From Sepiola atlantica (lineage: Eukaryota; Mollusca; Cephalopoda; Sepiida; Sepiolidae): 64,000 bases of DNA. A model generated the notes under the pieces. The model saw only the letters and a list, made by a program, of their open reading frames with translations. It did not search any database and was not told the DNA's origin. Numbering within the stretch: position 1 is the first letter of the stretch; each line of letters opens with the position of its first letter. A program made the position numbers and the translations under genes. The DNA lies in assembly GCA_963556195.1 (NCBI GenBank), contig OY744544.1, positions 48,136,491 to 48,200,490 of the forward strand, written 5' to 3'. Positions 36,595-46,584 of this stretch are shown piece by piece.

Positions 36595-36748
36595 AGTGTG
36601 GGTAAAGCCGCCTGGTGCGCGATGTACAACACAATGGGCGCGAGGAACAGTTACAGCCAGGAATTCGGACAGTAATATGTCTGTCGATGGCATGCCGAGA
36701 CACGTTCTGGACCTAAGAACTGTGGAGAGGCATGAGACGGAGTTGTGA
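36440..36748 (+). pseudogene. Element A integrase C-terminal domain, frameshifted
   Basis: This frame picks up where the main integrase frame is lost, near 36425. It reads WYNMTPRSGQ, then EDEVWVKPPGARCTTQWARG and NMSVDGMPRHVLDLR, and stops at 36748. The last part is the small beta-rich module that follows the integrase core in this lineage; a similar one (VWVKNPQERCTSKF, INGTPRHVGDV) is in element C at 61944-62170. About 126 bp of non-coding sequence separates it from the 3' LTR. No long purine tract is obvious before the LTR. Confidence 0.85.
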
Positions 36749-36874
36749 GAGAGGCCAACAGCGACCGATCTGAATGGAGGTGTGCGTGAAGGGTCGCCAC
36801 GGAGATCACAGCAAAGCCGGCGACCTCCAGTGTGGACTTCAGACTATGTAATGTGATCAGAGATCAGCGGGTGA

Positions 36875-37190
36875 TGTTGTATATTTGAATGAAAAACGTA
36901 CGACACCTCGTATGGGGAGCCGGGCCCAAAGAGGGAAAAGAAAGAGAAGGAGCAATGCGTTTTATGGGAAGGAAGTACTTCCGGCGAAAACGGAAGTACT
37001 TCCGTCAGAAACGGAAGTGCTTCTGGCGGAGACGGATTGTGGGAAGGAGGCTGCACTATAAGAGCAGTCAATGTTTGGGTAAGGGGGTGAGCAGTTTGCC
37101 TGAGAAACAGGTGGTCTAAAGCGATAGAAGGAAGAAGAGAGAGAACGAAAGGGAAGGAGAGAAAGAGGAGTTTATTTTTATTTTTATTTC
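36875..37190 (+). repeat. Element A 3' LTR
   Basis: This is the partner of the LTR at 33799-34116, in the same orientation, with the same TATA-like CTATAAGAG and triple palindrome. After TATTTTTATTTC the two sequences diverge (GGGTTGC here), which sets the element's right edge. Confidence 0.85.
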
Positions 37191-37199
37191 GGGTTGCTA

Positions 37200-39064
37200 C
37201 CTACTGCCCGAGACTTAAGAACAGTTTGGGTTAAAAAACTGTCAACAATAAGACCTAAAACCATGGATTGCAGAGTGTGCTCCAAGCAAATCTGGCTGAG
37301 AGTATCTCTTACTTTCCATTGTGGTTTGTCTCCTTCAAAACCATTCTGAGCTGTTTAATTATGCCAAAATATTTGAACATTTTTTTTTACTCTTTACCCT
37401 TAAAACGTGCAACAGCTAAAATTAAATTAGTACATCAAAGAATTTAATTTCTTATTTTATTTGAAAGAATCATTAAAAGAATTTCCCAATTATTTAGAAA
37501 TCTATAAGAAAGTTGTTAGTCAATAAATTGATTAAATTGGTAGATAGAAAATCTCCAGAGTCACTAAATCTAGTGAGAAAATATTTACTTTCTTTTATTA
37601 ATAAAAACACAAACAGAAAATAAATTTACTGCTTTAATTTATGAAATAACTAAGAAAATCAATTTAAAAATTAAAATTGCATTTAAAAAATAAAAACTAG
37701 TAAATATGTGATGACATAAAACTTTAAAGATGACATTGAAAACATTAAATGTCTACACTTGTATATTAGATTATTTGTCATCTGGAAAATACTTATTGTT
37801 AGATAAAGTTATGTCAAGAAAAAGAATGCTTTTTCAATACACCATTTTGTTTTCCTGGTTTTAAGTAAAATTTTGATGCATTTTTAGTTATAACTTTTCT
37901 TTCCAGTTTTGTTTCATAGCTCTGAGTTTGAAGAAAGTGTTCAGTAGTTCCGTTCGTTTATAAGTTGAATGTGTGTGCATCTACTGCAAAAAAAAATACA
38001 ATTTTTAAATAGGTGAATCAGAACAATTAAATTCGAACTTACACAAAATAAGTAATTTGTATAAACAAAACTAAAAGTTTTATTAAAACGAATCGTCAGC
38101 CAGTTTTTGAATTGCTTATACACAAACACATTTTAACCAAATGATGTAAATTAAAATAAAAACATTTTTCTGAAGAAAGATTAAAAATTATTAATTTATT
38201 ATTAATATTAAGAATTTCATTAAATGTTATATAATAACATTCTTTCATGATACCAGATCTCCAATGTGTAATGAAATTCCACAAAAAGGCGGTTTTGAAA
38301 ACACAAAATCAGAATTTTTGGGTTTCAATTATGCAAGCACTTTTTAAGAGAATTATGAAAAACCGGAATCTTTTTACTTTTTTCTCATTTGGACTTGTGT
38401 CACCTGTGTCAATTGCTCCCACCACCTAGTGAATCCTGCAAGTTAACATGATTTACACAGGAAAGTTTTCAACCTGATATTTTTAATAACTCGTGATAAC
38501 TCACAAAAGTAATAGCATAGAAAATGTTTAAAGATATTAAGATTATCCTTACGAATACAGAAACACAAAAATGAAGGAAAAATGTAATCTTAAAAATAAT
38601 CCACTCTTCACCAAATGAGGAACATCCAGAATTAAAATTTTACTCTGAAATAATTACTGGAACATTTTGACTGATGTGCTAAATGTAAGATAAGGTTACA
38701 TATCGTTGGTCTATTTTTCTCAAAAATAGAGAGAGCTGAAATTAGCTGTTTGTTGGTTATAAGACTGTCATCTGCATCTAAATATAAATTCTGGGATAAA
38801 AAGTTATCATTCATATCACATATGTCAGCTGCACCCAGATTGCTACTTTGTGATTATCAACCAACTGAATAAAAGCTAAAAGTTTGTATATCACAAGTTG
38901 ATGTTGTTTGACTTCAATAATAATAAGTTGGTGTCCAGTCATCTTAAAAATGTATGGAGCAAATGAGATGATATAATGTCCTATTTTGTATAAAAATCAT
39001 CTGCAAACGTAATAGTCTTGATAATAACAAAGAATAATTACTCTACAATTTGTTTTGTGGTTGA
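37200..39064. other. AT-rich stretch, nothing recognised
   Basis: The open frames are short and AT-driven, without motifs. Part of it (around 38670-38710, CTAAATGTAAGATAAGGTTA) loosely resembles 54575-54630, perhaps an old dispersed repeat, but the match is too weak to call. Confidence 0.55.
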
Positions 39065-39185
39065 TCTTTTTGGGAGGCTGAGGCATTGTTGTTTACACTG
39101 TAGTCTGTGGAAGAACATGAATAAAATATTCTCTTTTGTATCTGTTATCGAAGTCCATTATTTACATGTTAACATTCTATTACTT
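39065..39185 (+). repeat. Copia LTR fragment (left side of nest)
   Basis: GTTTACACTGTAGTCTGTGG, GAATAAAATATTCTC and TTATCGAAGTCCATTATTTAC match 50609-50654 plus 52763-52785, the copia 3' LTR split by the DNA transposon. This copy is uninterrupted at that point and so serves as an empty site for the transposon. Only the distal part of the LTR is recognisable. It is taken as the 5' LTR remnant of the copia element that extends to the right. Confidence 0.6.
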
Positions 39186-39289
39186 ACATATTAATTTCTA
39201 TTATTTTCGATTAATATTGCTGGCATAGCTAAATGTTACTATAGATTTGAAGTACATTTTCCCGCCCATCTTAATTAAAAACAAATACA

Positions 39290-39491
39290 AGACGTCGAAG
39301 AAAGAAATACAAATTTGGGACATGATTCATATTTTAATAGTCGACAAGGCAAAATAAAGTGTGGTGGAAGACAACATGACAATAACAAAACATGCTCCAC
39401 TGACAAAAAAAACCCAACAAAAAACTGTTAAGATCTGAAGGCAACACCATTGCATATTTTAAGTGCAAGTTTCTGCAAGTTTCATTGGCAA
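39290..39491 (+). pseudogene. Copia gag remnant interrupted by Gypsy insertion
   Basis: Translation shows scattered gag-like residues, including SEGNTI and a Lys/Cys stretch (KCKF, then FHW across the insertion point) resembling a degraded C-x2-C-x4-H-x4-C knuckle. It ends at the GGCAA target duplication (39487-39491) of the Gypsy element, and the sequence resumes at 43324. The assignment depends mainly on the copia protease directly on the other side. Confidence 0.4.
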
Positions 39492-39648
39492 TGTAGTGTT
39501 ACTGCACCGACGAGTCACCAGTGAGGGGACGAGTTACGGCCCCTGGCGATGACTCAGTTAGAAGTATCTTGACCGCCAATAAACCTTGTTATTTATCCTA
39601 TACGTCTCTCTGTCTTACTACTCATTTAACCCAGCCGATAACCTTACA
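39492..39648 (+). repeat. Gypsy element 1, 5' LTR
   Basis: This 157-bp LTR runs from TGTAGTG to CTTACA, with the canonical TG...CA ends. It is preceded by the 5-bp duplication GGCAA (39487-39491), which recurs after the 3' LTR. AATAAA at 39578-39583 is a plausible polyadenylation signal. It differs from the 3' LTR by three substitutions and one 1-bp indel, so the insertion is fairly young compared with the surrounding copia remains. Confidence 0.95.
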
Positions 39649-39664
39649 TGGTGTCAGATAAAGG
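39649..39664 (+). promoter_or_regulatory. Gypsy element 1 primer binding site
   Basis: TGGTGTCAGATAAAGG starts at the first base after the LTR. TGG pairs with the CCA end of a tRNA, and TGGTGTCAGA fits the 3' end of a leucine tRNA as used by many Gypsy elements. The tRNA identity is inferred from memory of that sequence. Confidence 0.75.
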
Positions 39665-39875
39665 ATACAATTTGTGGAGACCGAAAAAAACAAAGTAAAA
39701 GATCGGATATCGTAGTAAGAAAAACAAAGGATTTCTAAGAGAAAGAAAATTCTACTATCGATAAACAAACGACTTACGGAAAACGGTCCCACAAAAACAA
39801 AAAAAAAGTAAGAAAAGAGAGAACAGTGAGTACAGAAATTTGTTTTTTTTCATATATATCGTATACTTTTGAAAA

Positions 39876-40070
39876 ATGCCTCACATGGACATAAAGCAAT
39901 ATTCTGCTAATATACCACCCCCCGAACAAATGACTCTCGTTGGAAATGTTGCTAATAACTGGCGAAAATTTAAACGAAATTTTCTCAATTATTCGATCGC
40001 TAGTAGATTGTCTAAAGAAGCAGATACTTCATATCAGACATCAGTAAAATATAGGTACAATTACCACTGA
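39876..40070 (+). pseudogene. Gypsy element 1 gag, N-terminal fragment
   Basis: The ATG frame encodes MPHMDIKQYSANIPPPEQM followed by a NVANNWRKFKRNFLNY stretch typical of the start of gag in K02A2.6-like Gypsy elements, where gag coats the RNA. After about 50 residues the frame departs from gag and stops. The distance to the protease (about 35 bp) is far too short for a full gag, so most of the capsid and the nucleocapsid zinc knuckles are deleted. The start is plausible: it is the first ATG about 230 bp after the primer site. Confidence 0.75.
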
Positions 40071-40103
40071 GGATAATACAAATTGGCAGGCTAAATCAAG
40101 GTC

Positions 40104-40523
40104 ACCACTAAGACCTGTACCAAAATTATAAATTTTAGGCTGGATACAGGTGCAGATGTGACCGTAATCCCGGACCAGTTCTTCAGGAAAAATTCCCAAC
40201 TCATCCAACCCACAAACAAAAGACTGTACGGACCGGGTCATCATGAGATAAACCTCATAGGATGTGTGAAGGCCAAACTGGCCACAGAAAAAGTAAGCTT
40301 GCAACAAGACCTTTATGTTATAGAGAGTCTGCAAGAACCTCTACTGGGAGGACCAGCAATCAAAGCCCTCAACCTGCTGAAAGCAGTTAATAGAGTGACA
40401 AGCGAAGGGCACCAGTATAAGAAAGAGTTCCCAGAACTGTTCACAGGCCTAGGGAAACTGGAACATGTGTACCAGATACGTTTGGAGGCAGGAGCCTCAG
40501 CCCTTTTCCATTGCTACCCCTAG
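40104..40523 (+). pseudogene. Gypsy element 1 aspartic protease
   Basis: The frame contains FRLDTGADVTVIPD, the retropepsin active site (D-T-G-A), and further on LGGPAIKALNLL, which fits the conserved second half (usually ILG-type). Its role would be cleavage of the gag-pol polyprotein. It runs into the start of the RT leader (QYKKEFPELFTGLGKLEHVY) and then stops at 40523. The RT continues in a different frame from about 40490, so a single-base frameshift near 40485-40500 separates protease from RT. The upstream start is lost in the gag deletion. Confidence 0.85.
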
Positions 40524-42252
40524 AAGATTGCCGTTGCCTATGAAACAGAAGGTTCAGGAAGAACTGAAACGTCTGGAGAACGAGGACATAATCCGTCCAG
40601 TCAAATCACCAACTGATTGGTGTGCCCCAATAGTCGCCGTCCAAAAAGCTAACGGTAAAGTTAGGTTATGCGTTGACTTTACCAAGCTAAACGAGAGCAT
40701 GAAACGGGAAAAATTTCCTTTACCCATCACAGACCAATTACTGGCCGAGCTCGATGGAGCCACAGTGTTTAGCAAGCTCGACTGCAACAACGGTTTCTAC
40801 CAAATCGACCTACACGAAAAATCGCAGGTCCTTACCACATTTATAACACCTTATAGGAGGTACTGTTTCAAACGACTTCCATTCGGGATAAGTTCTGGGC
40901 CAGAAATCTTTCATAGGGAGATGACACACATTTTGTCCGGAATACCAGGAGTCATCTGTGATATAGATGACATCCTAATAAGTGGAAGAAACCAGCAGGA
41001 GCACGACCAGCGACTAAAAGCAGTACTGCAGAAAATGAAGGTTGCAGGAGCTACACTCAACGATAAATGTGTATTTTCTGTCAGAAACATAAAGTTTCTG
41101 GGTCACATTATATCAAAAGAGGGAATACAAATAGATCCCGAAAAAGTAGCAGCAATTATGGACTTGCCCAGACCTGAGAATGTGTCCGAATTACGACGCT
41201 TACTGGGCATGGCAAACCAAAAATTTGCTAGGAATCTAGCCGAAACCACCAAACCACTCCGAGAGCTTCTTAGGAAAGAGTCAGAATGGATCTGGGATAA
41301 GCCTCAGAAAGCAGCATTCCAGACCCTGAAGAAGCAACCGAGTTCTGCACCAGTACTGACTCATTACAATTCCAACAAGCCGACAAGGGTATCAGCAGAT
41401 TCATCTAGCTATGGCCTAGGCGGTGTACTACTGCAGAAGCAAGAAAATGACTGGAGACCGGTATTTTATGCTTCACGATCTCTGACAGAAACAGAGCAGA
41501 GATATGCACAGGTTGAGAAGGAGGCACTTGCAGTCACTTGGTGTTGTGAAAAATTTGCGGACTACTTGGTCGGAATGCCAAAATTCACAGTCGAAACAGA
41601 CCACAAACCACTGTTGGCACTGTTGAAGTCGAAGCGACTCGACGAATTGACTCCAAGAATTCAACGTTTCCGCATGAGGTTAATGAGATTCTCCTATGAG
41701 ATCATATACACAGCGGGAAAAGACCTCACAACAGCAGACGCTTTGTCCCGAGCACTTGGGAGTAGTCCCGTTATACAGGATATCCAGCAGGAGACAGAGA
41801 CCGACTCATTTATCCGCTCAGTTATAGGAAATATCTCGGCGAGCGATAAACGATTGGAGGATATCCGACTAAAACAAAATACTGATCAGGTCTGCAGTCA
41901 GATAATCAAATATTATGAGATGGACCACTGGCCCGAAAGAGCAAGGCGGGACCCCGAACTAAAACAGTACTGGTTTGTCAACCAGGACCTAACAGTTTAC
42001 CAGGGACTTCTAATGTACCAGAGCCGACTTGTCATTCCTAATGTACTTCAAAAAGACATACTAGAGCGTCTATATGAGGGACACCAAGATATTGTCAAAT
42101 GCCGAGCACTAGCTTGCGAAAGTGTGTGGTGGCCTGGCCTCTCTAAACAAATTGCAAAGTTGGGAAATGTGGTATCTGTGAAAAAGAACGAAAATATCCA
42201 CCAGAACCACTACAACCCACCAAATTACCTGCATATCCATGGCAGAAAATAG
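40465..42252 (+). pseudogene. Gypsy element 1 reverse transcriptase and RNase H
   Basis: This 595-codon frame covers RT and RNase H and reaches the integrase zinc domain. RT fingers show WCAPIVAVQKANGKVRLCVD, palm motifs FSKLDCNNGFYQIDL and LPFGISSGPEIFHREM, and the catalytic box ICDIDDILISG; many invertebrate Gypsy elements have a non-tyrosine residue there. The connection (FLGHIISKEG, LRRLLGM) and RNase H (SADSSSYGLGGVLLQ, EKEALAV, ETDHKPL, TTADALSRAL) follow. The tail enters the integrase zinc domain (YEGHQDIVKCRALA, VWWPGLSKQI) and then loses frame near 42165. The listed start is internal to the polyprotein. A short deletion in the RNase H leader (RLLGMANQKFARN) may also be present. Confidence 0.93.
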
Positions 42253-42683
42253 GAATGGATCTGTTCGAATTCATGGGACACCGATATCTTCTGATTGTCG
42301 ATTATTTTTCCAGGTGGATTGAAATAGCCCATTGTCCAACCACCTCAGCCAGCGTAATAGAGCATTGCAAATCAATATTCGCTAGGTATGGGATCCCAGA
42401 GACAATCATATCTGACAACGGTCCCCAATTCAGTTCTAGTGAATTCAGGAACTTTTCAAATGTTTTTGACTTCTTACACCTCACAAGTAGCCCCCATCAT
42501 CCGCAAGGAAACGGAGAAGCTGAACGTGCAGTCCAGACAATAAAAAACTTATTGAAGAAAGCAAGTGACCCATACATAGCACTGCTAAATTATCGCAGCA
42601 CTCCTCTGCGACATGGCAAGAGTCCTGCAGAGCTGTTAATGAATAGAAAACTAAGAACACATTCCTCAAAGAAATTCATTTGA
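42165..42683 (+). pseudogene. Gypsy element 1 integrase core
   Basis: The frame resumes with the zinc-binding cysteines (KCGICEKERKYPPEP) after a frameshift near 42165. The catalytic core carries all three acidic residues: GMDLFE, IISDNGPQFSS and HPQGNGEAERAVQ. This enzyme would join the element cDNA to host DNA. A second frameshift near 42660 moves the remaining C-terminal region into another frame. Apart from the frameshifts, core residues look undamaged. Confidence 0.92.
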
Positions 42684-42928
42684 TCAGCAAAACATCGAAT
42701 AACAGAAGGGCAGACATCCGGCTCAAAGCCAGACAAAAGCAAAACTATGACAAACGTCATCGGGCTAAAGATCGTCCTGCCTTTGAAAAAGGACAACCAG
42801 TCTGGGTCAAGATACCTAAGACCAGTACAGCTGTAATAAGTAAAACTCTGTCACCAAGGTCAGTCCTAGTTAAGACGGATTCAGGACTACACCGACGCAA
42901 CAAAAGTAATCTGCGCCTAAGGAACTGA
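42680..42928 (+). pseudogene. Gypsy element 1 integrase C-terminal region
   Basis: This continues pol after the frameshift: KQNYDKRHRAKDRPAFEKGQ, VWVKIPKTSTAVIS, then LSPRSVLVKTDSGLHRRN. It is the post-integrase beta-rich domain; the equivalent region of Gypsy element 2 (59190-59390) is recognisably the same. It stops at 42928, and about 240 bp of non-coding sequence leads to the polypurine tract. No chromodomain is evident. Confidence 0.85.
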
Positions 42929-43154
42929 GAAACCAGCTTCTCTCAGGTGGATACCCCACAGGAAGCAAACACCTTACCACGTTCCCCTCGATATGGATAT
43001 ATGTATAGCTGTGATGATGACTCAACAGATCTTCCCAGTAACCAAAGAAACATCCCACTAGAGAGTTCCAGAGGTCCTGACAAAGGGAAATATACAAGAA
43101 GCGGTCGACAAATTCGATCACCTAAAAGACTGTCCTTGTAAAGAACTTTACAAC

Positions 43155-43165
43155 CGAAAGGGGGA
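43155..43165 (+). promoter_or_regulatory. Gypsy element 1 polypurine tract
   Basis: CGAAAGGGGGA lies immediately before TGTAGTG of the 3' LTR. Its position and composition match the RNase H-resistant primer for plus-strand synthesis. Confidence 0.85.
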
Positions 43166-43323
43166 TGTAGTGTTACTGCACCGACGAGTCACCGGTGAGG
43201 GGACGAGTTACGGCCCCTGGCGATGACTCAGTTAGAATGTATTTTGACCGCCAATAAACCTTGTTATTTATCCTATACGTCTCTCTGTCTTACTACTCAT
43301 TTAACCCAGCCGATAACATTACA
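43166..43323 (+). repeat. Gypsy element 1, 3' LTR
   Basis: This 158-bp LTR starts TGTAGTG and ends ACATTACA, followed by the GGCAA duplication (43324-43328). Differences from the 5' LTR: A/G in CACCRGTG, an extra T in AGAATGTAT, C/T in the next TATYTT, and C/A near the end. Confidence 0.95.
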
Positions 43324-43565
43324 GGCAATACCAGGGATAAACATGAGGACGATAAAAATGTGAGTTATCTTTCCTGGCTAACATTGTGCTTATGAGTCAG
43401 CAAAAATGCAAAGAACATGGCAATACACCTTTAGGTGAGACACTTGGTTCGGCTGTCCTGGATAGTGGTACATTTGATACCATTTGCAGAACAAAATGGT
43501 ATGAATGTTTTCTTGAAACATTGTTGGATAATGGCCCTGTGGGAGAGGACGCATCTTGAGGTGGA
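43324..43565 (+). pseudogene. Copia protease remnant
   Basis: Directly right of the Gypsy insertion the sequence translates as SFLANIVLMSQQKCKEHG, then LGSAVLDSGTFDTICRTKWY. V-L-D-S-G followed by T(V/I)C-x2-KW is the protease active-site region seen in Ty1/copia polyproteins of this type. The catalytic D-S-G is present. A stop (TGA) occurs near 43557, and the similarity ends there at an unclassified insert. It would have matured the gag-pol precursor. The fragment is short, so the identification depends on the later copia integrase and RNase H fragments. Confidence 0.65.
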
Positions 43566-44330
43566 CGTATCTGTTGGAAATCGTTGGTTTGAATCGTTGA
43601 CTTGCGCGATTTAGTGCGGGTAGACCCGTGCAGTCGAGTGCAGAATAGGGCTGTTCTCACGGTCGGAGCCTACAGGTGCTGTCAGCGCGAACGTTGACGA
43701 GAACCGGGTCAAGAGGTCAGAAAACATGAGTGAAGGAAATGTTTGCGCATGAGTGTCGCAGGTGTGGATCCGTGACGTCACTCGTTCTTCGTGAGAAGCT
43801 GAGAGTTTTGCCAGTCTGGGTTTTGGAGGCGAACCTATCAGACGTGATTTTTACCATGTAGTCTACAACATAATTAGGGGAATTGATTCCCTAAGAAAAT
43901 ACAGGCGAAAGATCTCTTTTCCTCCCTCCACGAATGGTTAAGGACTTAATTGATAAGTAATTACGAAAGCAGTAATTTGCTCTCTCTCGACGTTGGTGAA
44001 TATCTCCAAGACGATAGATAACTAACGCCTATAATAAAAAGAATTGAAAGTTTAAAGGATTGTCGATTGAGTCGGTCATGGAGTTTTTGTGTTGCAGCGG
44101 CGTGGTTCACGGCAGAAAGAAGAAAGCATTCAACCACTAGATGATGCACCCCTCAATGTGGCGAGGAAGGATTGAGGGTGCGAGAAATTTAATGGTACGC
44201 AAATTATATAATTTATGATGTTAAAAAAATGATAAGTGTTTAAACGAGAACTGCCACGGCCTGTTCCGGGACAAGTATACAAAACAAGAACTGGCGCGGC
44301 CCAAGCGGGGGCTATGCAACAACATTAACA
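43566..44330. other. Unclassified GC-richer insert between copia fragments
   Basis: These 765 bp separate the copia protease from the pre-integrase region. They are less AT-rich than their flanks (for example GTGTCGCAGGTGTGGATCCG and AACTGCCACGGCCTGTTCC). AACTGCCACGGCC and AACTGGCGCGGCC near the right edge form a short degenerate repeat. There is no coding signal. A solo LTR or a non-autonomous element is possible, but I could not find matching ends. Confidence 0.4.
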
Positions 44331-45180
44331 GATGCACAGAAAAAAATTATTAAAGAAGGAGAACTTTTAAATTCGGTGATGAAACACCCTCTACCATGTA
44401 TCCTTGCAGACATCGAAGACAGTATCATCACTGATGTTGTGGGACTGACATTCTACTTCTTTTGAGCAAATAAACCATAAAAAGGGCTGAGACTTGTCTC
44501 AACTTGGAACATGACAGAGTTACAATGTTAAACAAAAAAGATTCCATTGAAATGCACATCGTCTGGTCATTATCATATCACTAAACCTCTACTAGACAGA
44601 TGTAAGTTTAAACACATACTTAAAATAAATCTCCTTTAAGAACAAGTCAGAAAAAATTAAAATTGCGACAAATTTACATAGACAATTTAGTCATCCTAGT
44701 AGTAAGAAGTTCTGTCATTTAGTTAGAAATCTAGGAATAAGAGATCCTGAATTCATAAAAATTTTGCAAGCACTGTCTAATTTCTGTGAAGTATATATTC
44801 ACTATAGAAAGACTGAACCTAGACCTATTGTTAGATTCACATTAGGATCATATTTTAATGAAACTATTGCCATGAATATCAAAGAAATCAGTGGCAACAA
44901 AGTAATATACCTAATTGATCAGACTACTAGATAGGATTCCTATTCAGTGCTATATTTAAGCACTGGATATCATATTTTGGGACTCCAGGATCTATCTTAA
45001 CAGATAATGGCTAGGAATTTGATAACCAAGCATTTCGACATGGCACAGAATTTGAATATTGTTGTGCATACGACTGCTGCTAAAAGTCCATGGAGTAATG
45101 GTTTAAATTAACAACATAATGGGATATTAGGAGAAATTGTAAATTAGGCCCTACGGGACACAAATTGTAGTTTCGAAATA
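44331..45180 (+). pseudogene. Copia pre-integrase and integrase remnant
   Basis: Across three frames this reads a pre-integrase segment (KCTSSGHYHI), the zinc-domain region (HRQFSHPSSKKF, then SNFCEVY with the second cysteine lost), KTEPRPIVRFTLGSYFNETI and the catalytic core. Key residues are gone. The first acidic position is Asn in AMNIKEI. The second is kept in ILTDNG, but a stop follows directly. The glutamate position after SPWSNGL is a stop codon. It is therefore long dead. HHCC spacing and the SPWSNG context, together with the RNase H fragment further right, support Ty1/copia. The segment ends near CTAATG at 45190. Confidence 0.75.
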
Positions 45181-46390
45181 GCACTAATGTGACAATGTTG
45201 AGTGGGCCTACGGAAGATGGGGCAAAAATACACACCAGTATGAATTAGAGTGGGCCTACGAAGGTCGGCGGTCAGAGTATCGCGCTAGTATGAATTAAAG
45301 GAGAAAGACAGATAATCGTCATTAAGCAAAGGGAAAAGATATATTGGATTTTGATTGTCTAGAATTTCAGCTTAGATTGTCACTGTTGTATCAAAATACA
45401 GAGACCAATGCATGGAACAGATGTAGTCGGAGAGTTGTTGTTTGTGATAAACGAACACCAATATTGTGGAGTTGGTGCCACTGTGTCTGGCCTCACTGGG
45501 AAGAATGTCATTTTCCCTCTAGGCTGGGAGGTTGAATATGACACAGGTGTGAATTGTGCTGATTAAGTATCCTTCAGACGCCACCAATGACTTGGTTTCG
45601 GTGGACGTAGGTTAAGAGATCCTACGGCCAGGTGTGAAATTACACTTTCTTGGTTATCTACGACCTAGAAATCCAAACATGACAGAGATGGGAGGGGTCG
45701 ATTGAGAACCCCAACCATGACAGGGAACAATGGGGAGAGACGCAATTCTTTTTTATTCTTTGTTTTCTGACTAAATTCTATTAGGAGAGAGGGTGGACAT
45801 GGGTCAAGGGAGCCGACGCCCACTGGTGGAGTTACATTCTCTCAATTATCAGTGTGTGTGTGTGGGGGGGGGTCGATTGAGAATACAAATTACTCAGAAA
45901 AGAGAGAATGATGAAGATATTTTTTTTCTTTGTCTGCTGACTGAGTGCTGTTAGGGTAGGGTCGGGGCCATGCACAACCAATCTCAATATAAGTCAGCGC
46001 ATGGCAGGCTTCAGGGACCCGCTTTTGCTCGCTACTGGAGTCCACGTCGGTGAGAGGTGGACCTCCCCTCCCCCAAACCTGGTGTTAGGGCTTTGCCGGT
46101 CTGAGACACATAGTATGAAAGACTTGACTCTGTTCCCCACCACAGACTATATCAGTCGGTTAGGTTTGATTTCGCAAAGACCAACAAATCGCCTAAAAGT
46201 ATTATCACTTCAGTCCCAAAACACAGAACTAAGAGCTAGAAGGTACAGAGATATAGTTATAGTTTGTATTTTCCTTGGCAAATAATTATTCTTTTAAGAA
46301 AAAACCAACAGACCGAGTTGTGGAAAATTTATTTTCTTTTATTATTTTACTTGTTCTGCTAGAAATGACCCTTCCCTTCGCAGTGGTACC
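45181..46390. other. Unclassified insert with internal tandem repeat, LTR-like
   Basis: The insert splits the copia integrase. GAGTGGGCCTACG occurs at 45200 and 45248. A diverged tandem repeat with a period of about 173 bp has GGGGTCGATTGAGAA at 45694 and 45867, each followed by a CTTTGT...CTGACT...TTAGG stretch. A TATA-like CAATATAAG lies near 45986, just after the second repeat. Tandem repeats upstream of a TATA box resemble the U3/R layout of an LTR, so a solo LTR is the best guess. Short open frames (for example 46001-46285) have no recognisable domain. Confidence 0.4.
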
Positions 46391-46394
46391 AAGT

Positions 46395-46575
46395 TGCTGA
46401 TCCAACCCGGCTGATCGTTCACTGATCTAAACAAACGTGGGAGTGAGAAATCACTGGACCAGGCGTTTCGACATCTGCGGCCTTCATCATGGTGGCAACT
46501 TTTCCTGAGCAGTACCGGGTGACCCACTGAACCCACCGAACGGCCGAATTGGTGACGTCACTGACTCTGCAAGTA
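46395..46575. repeat. Dispersed repeat, copy 2
   Basis: It is related to 31735-31925, with GCGTTTCGACATCTGCGG, CCTTCATCATGG, GCAACTTTTCCTGAGCAGTA and CGAATTGGTGACG. It sits between the LTR-like insert and the second copia integrase fragment. Confidence 0.65.
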
Positions 46576-46584
46576 AAGGGCTTC

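Noticed and set aside
35304..36693. Minus-strand frames of 132-222 codons under element A pol
   Set aside because: They are shadows of the plus-strand RNase H-integrase frame, which has recognisable motifs; the minus frames have none.
37191..37196. GGTTG after the element A 3' LTR as a target duplication of GATTG at 33794
   Set aside because: Only four of five bases agree and the LTR end would have to be moved by a base; not convincing.
38670..38710. Dispersed repeat shared with 54575-54630
   Set aside because: The similarity is short and AT-rich; too weak to support without an alignment.
40967..40978. Loss of the tyrosine in the RT catalytic box of Gypsy element 1
   Set aside because: The two aspartates are present and a non-tyrosine residue in this position is common in related invertebrate elements, so it is not an inactivating oddity.
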